A stretch of DNA of 64,000 nt from Cutaneotrichosporon cavernicola (Eukaryota > Basidiomycota > Tremellomycetes > Trichosporonales > Trichosporonaceae). The DNA lies in NCBI RefSeq assembly GCF_030864355.1, contig NC_083395.1, forward strand, positions 2,728,001 through 2,792,000, written 5' to 3'. The stretch's first letter is position 1; each line of letters starts with the position of its first letter. Shown here piece by piece: positions 43,032-53,744 of the stretch. The notes beneath the pieces are model-generated. The model made no database searches and was not told where the DNA came from. It saw only the letters and a program-made list of their open reading frames with translations. The position numbers were made by a program, and so were the translations under genes.

Positions 43032-44617
43032 GCGAACTGGCCAAACTGGGGGTATCCCATCGGCATGCCCCCACCCATACCCATACCCATACCCATGCCC
43101 ATGCCCATGTCGCCGTACCCCGTCTGGCCCATCTGGGGCATCTGGGGCATCTGGGGCATACCAAGACTCGCCTGTGCCGGGTCATACCCAGCCGGCGCGT
43201 AAGGCATATATCCCTGTTGCTGTTGTTGGTATGGCGCAAAGTCGGGCCTTGGCGGCAGAGCATGCGGCGTCCGTCCTGCGATCGGACGTCCTTGTCCTCT
43301 TCCTCCCCTTGCACCGCGTCCTCTCCCCCTCCCCCTCCCCTCCTCGCCATACTGCACCAGCCGCCGCCCACCCACCGCCCCTTCCTCCTCGGCGAAATCC
43401 GCATGATGGGTCGGATTCACCTTCTTTCCCTTGCCCTTTTTCTTGCGCTTGGCTGCGGCCTCGGCCTCGTCGTCACTCCATTCGACCTCGTCGTCGCCCA
43501 CCTCCTCGTCAAAGACGTTTGATGCGTCGCTCCGGAAGCGGGGATCACGCACCGCCGCCATGTCCACAAAAGTCCTGTATCGCGGGTCGGCGGGGACGTA
43601 GACTTTGTCGCCTTGAGTAAGAGAGGGGTAGGGGAATGGAGGCGGGGGAAGGCGGAGGAGGTAGAATGGCGAGGTGAGGGGGCCAAAAGTGTCAGAGATG
43701 GCGCCGAGGACTTGGCCAGACGAGGTGGAGAGGACAGAGCCGGATTCGAGCCAGCCGTCGGCGTAGGTTGCACGGATGACTACTGTGCCCGAGGAGAGGA
43801 AGGTTGGTGTGGCGGCGGTTGGAGTGGGCTTGTCCGTCTCCATCGCGTCGGTGGCAGTCTTGTCTAGGGCGTCGGGCTTGGCGTTGGTCGCGAGCTTGGA
43901 CTGGTCCGTTTCGATTGCATCCGAGGCCGCGTGATCGGCCTCGTTCTCGGTCTTGGCAATCGCGTCCGTCCCGGCGTCCATTCTCTCTTTATCCGTCTCG
44001 CCTTCTCCCTTGGCCTCCTCCCCCTCCTCCCTTGCCCGCCAGGTCTCGACCTTGGCCTCCTTCATCCAACTAACCACCTCTCCGGCCAGGACGAGTTTGA
44101 CCTCGGTCCCAAACTTCTCGATTGGCGGCATAGGAACCGGCGGAAGAGGAGCTTCATGCGTGCTAGTAATGGCCGACGGCTCGTCTTCGTCGTCAAGTTC
44201 CATCCCGAACTCGCCGAGTTTACCACTAAGGTCGTACTCGTACTCGGATTCCGAGTCGGATTCAGAGTCAGATTCCGAGGCAACGAGCGCGTCGAGTTGG
44301 GAGCGAGTGACGGATGGTTTGGGCTCAGAGTCGGATTCAAACTCGGAGCTAGATTCCGTGTTGTAGTCTTCCTCAGTCTCCTTTTCCTTGTCCTCAAGTG
44401 TGGCGGTGTCGGGAGGGAGGGTAGCTGGGCCGGCAGAGTTGGTGCTCGCCGCGCTGGCCATCTTGGCCTCAACCTCTGCCCGCTTCTCGGCAGCAGTCAT
44501 GTCCACGGCCGGCATGGATCCAACCACATCCCCACGGTCTACGAGACCCTGGATGAACGCGACATCGTCGGTCAGCGGGGCGAGAGCCATCTCGATCTCG
44601 TGATCAGAGTCGGACAT
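42839..44617 (-). CDS. NAF1: NAF1, H/ACA snoRNP assembly factor
   Basis: Single exon, 592 residues, ATG at 44617. The acidic N-terminal half leads to the Gar1/Naf1 domain: EKFGTEVKLVLAGEVVSWM at its start, then after an insert SSGTVVIRATYADGWLESGS, GQVLGAISDTFGPLTSPFYL, and GDKVYVPADPRYRTFV. KKKGKGKKVN, an RGRGRG-type box, Met/Gly and Met/Pro/Gln repeats, and about 21 consecutive Gln near the C-terminus follow. Naf1 holds the dyskerin/Cbf5 core during H/ACA RNP assembly in the nucleoplasm and is replaced by Gar1 in mature particles. The Gar1/Naf1 fold carries about 80 extra acidic residues between early strands, which is unusual. Confidence 0.85.
42970..43035. repeat. CAG/CAA repeat coding polyglutamine in NAF1
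   Basis: Read on the minus strand, this is a mixed CAA/CAG array giving about 21 glutamines in the NAF1 tail. On the plus strand it appears as ctgttg repeats. A GMGMGM-coding array lies next to it (about 43065-43110). Confidence 0.85.
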
Positions 44618-45337
44618 GGTGTGTTGTTGAGGGTTGGTTGTGGGATCAGTGGGAGTCAAATAATCGCTTCCCCACGGGGTGCCTCCACCTGACAGCAGAT
44701 TTATTCGGCCAAGGTGGAGGGTTGGGTGCGTGCCTGGTCATGTGGCACTCGACACCTCAACCACTTGGTTCGGCTTTGGGGTTGCATGCCGTCCAACGTA
44801 AGTGTACGGTTCTGGATGAGCCGAGTCAAGCAGGTGCACACAGGTGTTGATCGCGTGGATTTAGACCTATGCTTGCGCTTGCCGCCACTCGCCACTTGTC
44901 CTTTGGTTGAGCGCTCCAGCTGACGTTACCAAGACGGAGTGGCACACGTCGTCCCCCTCGACTACTAACCTAGCTCTGTCGGCTGTCGGCTGTCAGCTGG
45001 CCTGCCCACCTCCGTTACCAAGACGGAGAGGCACACGTCGTCCCTCTCGACTACCAACCTATCTCTGTCGGCTGTCGGCTGTCAGCTGGCCGGCCCACCT
45101 CCGACCCCTACATCGGCGTCCAACACATGCATAGGGACAATGGACGCTTGTGGCGTCTGCTACAGATCCGAACAACGATGATGATAGGCTAATGTCAACA
45201 CCTCGGTGGGTAGTTGGGGTGGAGATAATACAAAGCGAGTGTAACTCTTGGTCTATGATAACAGGTGATGGTGACATGGGACGCGTCTCGTCGTGGTCTT
45301 CCGCCCTTGTCTTCTTATGTCAATCTTCTGATGTGGG
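44618..45337. other. NAF1 promoter and spacer with an 89-base tandem repeat
   Basis: About 720 bases between the NAF1 start and the stop of the CBM21 gene. The part near NAF1 must hold its promoter. The middle holds two tandem copies of an 89-base unit (see next entry). No gene is supported. Confidence 0.5.
44925..45102. repeat. Two tandem copies of an 89-base unit
   Basis: Copies 44925-45013 and 45014-45102 match base for base apart from about five substitutions. Both contain GACGGAG, CACACGTCGTCC, and a doubled CTGTCGG followed by CAGCTGG. Neither strand codes. It is a recent local duplication; CAGCTG and CACGTC-like motifs are doubled with it. Confidence 0.85.
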
Positions 45338-47868
45338 TTACGCCGCAGCCACGCTCGGCGCAGACTCCTCGCCAGGAGTCCATGGGAGGGGATAGGTTGC
45401 TGCCGTGGGCGAGCGCGAAGGAGACTCGCGGGGGGTTGAGCCTGAGGCAGAAGTGATGCTCGCGTTCGTCGGCGTCGTGGCCCGCGCCATGTTGAACGTG
45501 TCAAACGTCGGCGTCATCGCTCCTGGTGGAGTAGTGCTGCCCATAGAAAAGCTGTTGTAGTAGCTGCTCCCGGTGATGGGAGGGAAGTACGACCCGCCGT
45601 ACTCGTCCTCGAGCGTCCTCGACGCACTAGGAGGCGACTTGAAGAAGCAAAACTTGTCAATGAACTCCTGGTACGACGCAGCGTTGAGTGTGCGGCCGTC
45701 GTGGTCGCGTCCGTCGACCTCGTCGGGTGTCGTCGAGATGAGCGTGTTTACAGGCGACGAGTCGCCCGTCGACATTGAGGTAGTGGGGGATTCAGGAGGG
45801 AGGAGTGTCGTGTGGAGAGGCGGAGACGAGAGATTGCTGCTCGGAGGTGTCATGAGACCGACGCTCGAGTCTACACTTGCCATAGATTGGAGGTCGCCAG
45901 ACACAGACGTGTTGCGTTGTATCTTGGCGCCGCCCTTGTCCTGGGGTCTTGCAGCTCTTGCGGTTCTTGCGGTTACGGGACTCGTGACTGGGCTCGCGAC
46001 GAATGGCGAACCTTCGAGGATGGGCTGGGTCTCGGGCGAGCGTGCGCGCGCGACAGTGGGCGTAATGTCGCCGAGGTCGCCGGCTTCGGACGACGACTCC
46101 GACGTCGCAAACACATCCTCGTCGTTGGCAGCGAGGCCCGTGGGAATCCACGTTGTTGCGGGCCGACCGTGCACAAGCGTCATCGGTGGGGGAGGCGCCG
46201 CACGTGCGTGTTCAGGGGCCAGCGACAGAAGAATGGGCTCAAGCCCTGCTGCAGGTGGAAGCTTCGTGGGCGGCGACTGGGGTGGCGAGGGGGCACAGTA
46301 CTTCTTGAGGCGCAGGTAAGAGTGCACATCAGGCGCAGATGGTGGGCGGAATGCGCCCTGAGGAGGCGGCGAAAGCGCAGGCGAATCGGGGCGCGCGATA
46401 GGCATTTCCGACTGTGGGAACGTCCAATGGCGGTGTCCAGGCTGACGGCGGCGGGGTAGCGTGGTAGTGGCGACTGTCGTGGCCCCGTGGGTGAGGCTGC
46501 CACTCCAGAACTGCGATGTGGGACGTTGGCGCAGAGCGACCTGGTGCTTGAACGTGATGCGGTAATTCTGGCCACCGTTCGAGTCCCACCACTCGCCGCC
46601 GTTGGAGTTGTAACGCACACACAGATGAAACTCGCGGTCCTCGAGCTTGCGTCGATAGTCCTCTAGCTTGATGTTGAAGCAGAAGCGGTCCCAGCCCTCG
46701 TCGCCCGTGGTGCCAGGAGGGATGTTAGATGCGTGTGAGGCCGAAACCTCCGAGATCGTCCTGAGATGTCAGCATCAGAAGCCGAGAATGATCTATGGGG
46801 TACTCACTGCCACCCGTCCAGGGTGAAGCGCACGCCCACCCACTTCTCAAAGGCGATGTTGCGAACGAGCACCGACCCTCGCAGCCCTAATGGCTGACAC
46901 ATCTCGATGCGCTCAAGCACAACGTACTCGTCCTTGAGAATGCCTTGCGTGCCCGGGCCAAAATCGAGGCGCACGCGCGGCACAGCGCTGCAAGTGTCGA
47001 TCTGGAAATCGGTCTGGTCCCCGCCGTTGGACCCACGCGCGCCACCACTGCGGCGAGTGCGGAAGTGGACATAGTCGGACAGGTCCTTCTCGTGTTCGTC
47101 ATCCCCATCGACAGGGCTATACCCTCCGTCAACTGCCTTGGCGACGGCGTTGGGACGCTGGCTACGAAGGAAGAGGACAACCGACTCCAGTTCACCGTCG
47201 TCAAACCGCACACTCTTTGTCCGCTCCCACAAGTTGTGCGACGACTGGGATTTGCCCGATAAGTCTTGGGACTCACCCCGGCTGAAGTCCGGCGTAGACA
47301 TCGAACGGTTCTTGAGCGCCGGCTTGACCATCTCGCCCGACTTCTTGCGTACCATTCGGTCCGACATGCGCCTGTGCTCGGCAGGGCTTGGTGGTTCAAG
47401 TGGTTCGGTCGGCGAAGGAAGTGAGGTAATGGACAGGCGCTTCTGACGCTGCAGCAGCGACGTTGTCGAGTAGGTGACAGGTGATGTTGGTGGGGTTGGG
47501 CGAGTGTTCGAGACTTCAGATGCGTTGCGGCTGTGGAGCCTGAGTCCGAGACTGCCGTAGTCTGGGCCCTTAATTGGCGGCGACCGCAGTGACTCGACAG
47601 CGCTCATGGCCTCAAGAGTTTCAAGGCTAATCGAGTTGGTTGCTGTTCGAGGTGCGTTGGACAATGTGCCTTTGCGGGTAGCGTGCGTTGTCGTTGTCGT
47701 CGACGAGTTTGCCGACGAGTTTGAGCGGCGAGGGAGGCCAGTCATGGGAGTGGTGGTGGGCCGAAAGTCGAGCGAGTTGTTGCGGGAGTGCCGTCTTGCG
47801 TGGTTTGGGCGCGCTCCTACTAGTGGTGACAGTGGTGAGGTTGGGGAGGTTGGTTCGGCGTATGGCAT
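45338..47868 (-). CDS. CBM21 protein phosphatase 1 targeting subunit (Gac1-like)
   Basis: Exons 47868-46808 and 46760-45338; 827 residues. A Ser-rich disordered N-terminus carries the PP1-binding RVxF-type motif KSVRFDDGE near residue 218. The CBM21 domain spans about 310-430: PRVRLDFGPGT, ERIEMCQPLGLRGSVLVRNI, FEKWVGVRFTLDGWQ, then after the splice DEGWDRFCFNIKLED, REFHLCVRYNSNGGEWWDSN and NYRITF. The rest is Ser/Thr/Pro-rich. Such proteins bring PP1 to glycogen and activate glycogen synthase (Gac1 and Pig in yeast). The exon join falls inside CBM21 and restores it exactly. A very long upstream region suggests complex regulation. Confidence 0.88.
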
Positions 47869-48012
47869 GGTAGTGTGGACAATGCAAAGGCAGTCAAGCG
47901 CTGGAATGGTTAGCTATTGCATCGATAATTGTGTGCGATAAGGGTTGCGAGGTGCTGCGGTGGGAAACACTAGTTGGCGTACGTCGTCCTCTTTCGAGGG
48001 ACAAGTTGTTGT

Positions 48013-48026
48013 GGGGGGGGGGGGGG
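48013..48026. repeat. Run of 14 G
   Basis: A homopolymer of 14 G on the plus strand, about 150 bases upstream of the CBM21 gene start. Such a run is slippery in sequencing and could form quadruplex structure. Confidence 0.85.
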
Positions 48027-51000
48027 AAGAGGAACGGCGCAGCGAATTGTGGGAAGTGGCCAGGGGTTGTGTAGCGATAATAGTCTAGCCTCTAGCCATA
48101 CAACTCCGAGCCGCAGACAAAGCTGCGAGTATGACACGCCTCCCTCGCACGTGCGAAACAAAACTTACAATGCAATGAAGTTTGTGGTCGGTCAAGCCTG
48201 GTGCAGTATTGATATCAAGTGGACTGACAGGCGAAGTAGGAACGAGATGAGATAGGGGCTAATGGGTATGGTAGTTGATATCAATGAACAAGGCGTAGCT
48301 GGGTTGGGTGGATCGATTCAGCGGGCTGTCGGCGACAACATGTTATGGACGCGTGGTGGAGGGCGCAGAGATAGATGAGCGATGCGATGCAAAGTTTGTG
48401 GAGCAGGGCGTATTGATTGTAATGTGATAGTGTAGATGTTCGATTATCCAGGTGTCAAGCGAGAGAAGAGGATGTCAGCTCTATTGATTGCGGGCTGGGT
48501 GGGGGCTGGGGGGCGGGGTACATGTAATCGAGCTGAAGAGCTCAATAGGGCTGCAAGGGAGCAAGCTGAGGGGAAGCGTTGTGTGGGTGTGTGTGTGATA
48601 GCAGGCAAAGCAGCGGAATGTTACCATCTGCCACCCAAGGCTATTAGGGGTTCTAGGCCCAAACCGTGGCTTGCGTGGGAAGCGCACCTTAGATGCCGCG
48701 CGCCAAGCAGGCCAACCGAGTTCAAAACTTACAATCAACTTGTGGTTTACAGCGACCAGCCAGACAATAATCAACGAGAACAGACGGGTGGAGCGGTTAA
48801 TGGAATGATGATGGAGCTGGCAGGTTGAAATCGAGTGTTTTCTGAGATGTTGTAAGCACCCGTGTCGGAATTCATAATAATATTGTTAATGACACGCTGC
48901 AGGGCTTTGGAGGGATCATGGCGGCTCAACAGAGGAATAGGGACTAGGCCACAAGTGGCTCAATTTTCCCTGCACTGTGACATCACCATCGGAATCAACC
49001 ATGCCACAACCCAAGCCAACAAAGTCGAGGCCAGAGGGAGAGGGAGGGGAGCGGATCTTCCACCTCCGCTTTGCACTCTTCATAGTCTTCCCATTCTCAT
49101 CAAGCCCTTGGCACCCACCAGCGCTTGATGAATTTGGCGTGCCTCCTCCAGACTTGCACTCCGGCACCCCGAACCTCGGCACATCGGACAATAGTAAACT
49201 CACCAAAATGCCATTGTTCCCGGAACGGACAGAAATGGGAAACAGCTCCGGGTTTGCCAGGTACGAATTTCGAGGCACGTTTTCAGAAGGAGGACGGCCG
49301 AGGATCGGCGGCCGAGGGAACTAAAGCGGGGTCGATGTATCAAACGTGGACAACGTAGGGCGGAACGGTTTGTACGGACAAGGCTTGGTGCGATCTTGTC
49401 GATTCCTTTTGTACGGGCGCACGAGCGCTGGGAGCTGGACCAAGCTGGATCGAGACGAACAAGATCTCGATGTGGGGGCTACAAGGCACGTCGGCAACGT
49501 TGTAGCTGCGACAGCGGTTCCAACCCTACAACGTCTGGGGAAAGATACAGTTGGTCGAGATGGCGCAGTTGGATCGTCGGTCACCAACAATGTCCGTGCA
49601 CCAATGTCGATGAGAGATGGGATAATGGCCGATAAGGTTGGTGACGGACTAGATGATGATGATGATGATAATGACGATGGTGATATGTAGAGAATCAAGA
49701 ATCTGTTGCAACAGAAAAAGGAGGGAGTTTGTTTAGGGCGGTGAGAATGTGAATGTGAACGGGAATGGGAATGTGGAATGTTGGGGAAGACGGTCTAATG
49801 GGTGGCTGGCCGAGTGTGAGGCTGAATTGAGTATTGAAGGATTGACAAGGTGTGTCTTGTCTAGTAATCTGTGTGGGAATGTACTCAAACTGCCAAGATT
49901 TGTAGATTGCAAGTTTGGGAGACAAAAGGAAACGAGGATCCCACAGGGAAGGTGGTGGCGTTGGGCGGTGCGAAGATGGCTAATGCTAATGGGTAAGCCT
50001 CCAGGGATATGTTCCAGCGCGGGGTCGATTTGCGCAATCGTGCGAATGTGAGGCAAAGAGAAGAATCACCGAAGCGAGAGGATGAAGATGGGGAGATGGA
50101 TGGGATGCAGAGGATGAGTGTGGGTTGTGCGTGTGTTGTGTGGTTGGATCTCGTGGGGTTGTGGGCGCGTGTGGGGAGGGCGACGCGTCGCGACTGCCTT
50201 GCTGTTTTGGCGCGTTGGAGTTTGGTGTCCGGGGTGTGCGGGAACTAGGATTGGAGTGAACAAAGCGAGACAATGTTGAATGTAAGTGTAGATGACAAGA
50301 CAGTAGAGTATAGAGTAATGGGAAGAGTACGCAAAGTTTGTTTGAGGGATCAAGCATGCCATCTCCTATACATCTTTCTGTCAATAGTTTTGAGACATAT
50401 CGAAACATTGGACGCCTCATACCGCTTTATGAGATCATAAAAGGCATTATAAGAAGGGAAGATGAAAATCAAAGGCCTGAATATGCCTGAATACGACTGA
50501 ATACAAATAGTTACCAAAGTCATTCCCCGATCCCCGATCACCCTGACTTTGTCTCCACACAATCGTACAATCAGCAACCCAGGCCCTCAGGGTGGGTTAC
50601 GACGCGACTCTCAGGGAACAAAACTACAACCAAAAGGCACCAAATAGATTCCACGAGAACAATGTCTAATAACCATTACTACGAGGTATTAAACGTACTA
50701 TTATCTCTTTCGCTTCCCACGCTGCGCTCACTCTCATTCATATTCAGATAATGTAACGGGACCCCCGCACGCCATTATCCCAAGACATCGCGCTAGCCCT
50801 CGTCAGACTGTCAGACTGGCGATCCCTATCCTCCATCCGTATCGGTAATCTCAACGTGTGGTAATTGTGGGCCATTCAGTCTACCGGATTGGTAGCGCCA
50901 CAGAGTAGCGCCCAAGACAGCTGAGTGTAAATGTTTCATATGCTCGGTCTGCGTCACGCAGGAAATCACGACGCGACTCGATCTGCCAACCTTGCCGCGA

Positions 51001-51070
51001 TTGGGCTGCGAATCTTTGGGGCATAAAAAGTCACCTGGGCATGAGCCGGCGGCAGCGGGAAGATGGGCAA

Positions 51071-52990
51071 GTCTGGGGTCTGGGGTCTGGGGTCTGGGGA
51101 CTGGGAAGGTCCCGGGACCAGGGCCGCGGGGACAGTTTCACTTATCGCAACAGGCAGTCAGCTTCCAGGTACGATGAGCGCGGTACACCGCCCAACGTAC
51201 ATGTGCCCAACGTACAGTACCCATTCTGGTGTTTTCCCATGGGGCCGCAGTCAGAGGCTGGGGAACATGTTGGGGTCTGAGGAACGAGGACGAGGCATTT
51301 CCCAGCCTACCAGCCTTGAGAGGGTCTGCATTTCTACAGGTGCTATATTCAGATATCCTGAATCGCAACAGATAACAGTCCCATGAACGCGAACCATACA
51401 CTTAGCTCGACGTAGAACCGAGGATTGCTCAAGACGCACCCAAACTCCAATACTTCAAGCGCAGCGAGTAATGTCATGATTCCAGTCAGAGTCGATAGGC
51501 CCCACAACCCGTGTAATGTAATGTAATGTAAAGTAATGTGAACTTGAAGGAGCTCATGTGAATCCCATGGCACATTGCACGTTGGCACGTTGGCACATTG
51601 CAACATTTTATCCCTGATTCCATACACTCTCCCGGGTGCACCCTCCCGCCTCCGAGGCCTTCTGTACCTAACCTGGGACTAGGCATGGAACACGTACATG
51701 CGGTGCAGCTGCGGAATGGGCTGTACTGGAGTTACATCAGACAGACCGTTCCCACGGCCAACGGGCTACGATAAGGCTTCAGATTGTGATTGCCATTTCA
51801 TCATCGCCAAGCTACCCAAGCTCCGACTTTTGGCGCCCCAAGTTTACTTGCTTCAGTCCTCCCGGCCGCCAAGACGTCAGCCGCCCCTCTACCATCTGTC
51901 AGTGAAAGCTCAGACACCGACTTACGGTGTCAGACTCCAGGCTCCAGGCTCCAGGCTCCAGGCTTCAGCTTTCAACGTCAGAGTCCCACTCTCCATCGCC
52001 CTTGCCCTCGCCCTCGCCCTCGCCCTCGCTCTCCAATCTCATATCTTGATAACGTCAGCTGATCAGCTGACCTCACAGTGGCGTTGCGTGGGCGTAGGCG
52101 TGAGCGTGGGCGTTGGAATGGGCGTAGGCGTGTTCCTGGCGCGGCTCGGCGACGGGCGGGCGTTCGATCCGCCATGCGGCCCACCGCCGACGCCCCTCAT
52201 ACCCCACTAACCCCCGCCCGCCGCCCACCGCTGACCACGCGGCCGCCACCACATGGCGCCCACCCAGGACTTGACTTGACTTGACTTGCCCTAACCGCTT
52301 CCGCTCGCTTGCGTAGTCATGCGCCATTGACATGAGCCCTGACATCGTGTGGACGATGGGCGGGCGTGGAAAACTCTTCCGGAACTTGTGCGCTATAAAT
52401 GTCCCTTCCAGCGGGCGGGCGAGGGTCGAGGGGTGACTGATTTGATACTGATACTGACGCGTGGCGTGAGTGACGAGGGAACCTGATCAACCGGAGTACC
52501 GGACTTAAAAAGGTTCGGTAATAAGGTATGGAGATGGAGGACATGCCGGGCATTCCCGGCCCAGCAATTGGGTGCTGGTGATTGCTCCTGAATGGAGGCC
52601 CGTGGTTCAGGTATCCCAGGTAGTAATCAGGCGTACAAGCGTTCAAAAGTGGTCTGTGAGTGGGTGGCTTTGGGAATATCTAGATATTTGGCCTTGTCCC
52701 ATTATACCCATTAACAGACTCTCCATGGCTCCACGACTCTCCGTTCTACAACACTTGGTCGATTGGTCAAGAACCCAGCAAACCTCTGAGCCTTGGAGAC
52801 TGGCTGGTAGTGTGGTCCGTGCACTGGACTCAGTTTCAGTCGCTCACAGCTCCCCTTTGATTCCCTCTATTCCCCCTTGGTCCCCACGTTGTCCCTTTGA
52901 TCTCCCCTGGATGCAGCTGGACCGAGAAGTGGGCACGGATGTTGGTTTGGAGATCGCTGCAGGACTTGCAGGACTTGCAGGACTTGCAGA
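51071..52990. repeat. Cluster of short tandem arrays in the gene-poor region
   Basis: Distinct arrays include a 7-base TCTGGGG unit (51071-51100), a TGTAA pentamer (51512-51540), a 7-base CAGGCTC-type unit (51936-51966), a 6-base CTCGCC unit (about 52005-52030), GGGCGT-type units (about 52085-52130), a CTTGA pentamer (52270-52288), and a 9-base GGACTTGCA unit (52958-52988). They are unrelated in sequence, so this is a repeat-prone zone and not one satellite. Confidence 0.8.
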
Positions 52991-53744
52991 AAGTGCAGGG
53001 CTGTGGAAGCAAGTTGAGAGGAACAGAGGAACAGAGGGATAGGAGAGGAGGACGAGGGCGATGAGGGGATGAGGGGATGAGGGAAGGCAGACAAGCGGAG
53101 AAGAATCCGGAGGGAGGGAAAGGTCAACATGGAGAGATCGAGATAAAGAGAGAGAGAGGTTGGTTGATACAAAGCTGCCTGAGTACTTACATACCTTGAG
53201 TATACCTTTTAGCCCGTATGAACAGAGGGCACGTGAAGCTTCAAACGAACATTGTCTCCCTGCATCTACATCGTATCCTTTTCCCTCTTTACCCTCTACA
53301 CCCCTCTCAAGCCTCTACACCCTTGAATCTCCCCTATATCGCTCACCATGCGATAGCAGCCGACACGCAGTTCCAAGTTGAACATGACCTGATCCGTTTG
53401 AGAGCCCGTGCTCAATCACAACCCATCACTGTTCACTTGTTCACTGTTCATCATCCACACTCATCTCTCTGTTCACCTAGTCGACGCACACACATACAAA
53501 CATACTCACTTATTCACTTAACACACACATACCAAACTAGCCCACGGTCCCTCTCACACACTCTACCCCTTCTCCGCTTCAACCTTCCTCTCTCTCTCTC
53601 TCTCTCTCTAGATCTCTCTCCCAACAATTGTCCTCCAAGTTTGACATTCTTGCCACTCACCAACCAAAAAACTCCCTCCCTATCCCCTAGCCTCGACCTC
53701 GACCCCATTCCGCTCACGCCCACACGTTCAGTCACGCTGGTCCC

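Larger units (their letters stand above)
47869..53744. other. Gene-poor region of about 5.9 kb
   Basis: No confident gene. It is bounded by two divergent regulatory genes (CBM21-PP1 subunit and RasGAP). Short frames at 48916-49278 (minus) and 49001-49324 (plus) overlap each other and match nothing I know. The stretch 50350-50700 is AT-richer than its surroundings. The right half carries many short tandem arrays (see separate entry), and the last 450 bases are CT-rich like a leader. It may hold long promoters, long UTRs or non-coding RNA; I see no transposon ends, tRNA or rRNA. Confidence 0.5.

Noticed and set aside
42773..43522. 249-residue plus-strand frame rich in Leu opposite NAF1
   Set aside because: It is the antisense of the polyglutamine and Met/Gly repeats of NAF1.
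48916..49324. Overlapping frames of about 110 to 120 residues on both strands
   Set aside because: Mutually overlapping, no recognisable domain, and codon content gives no preference for either strand.
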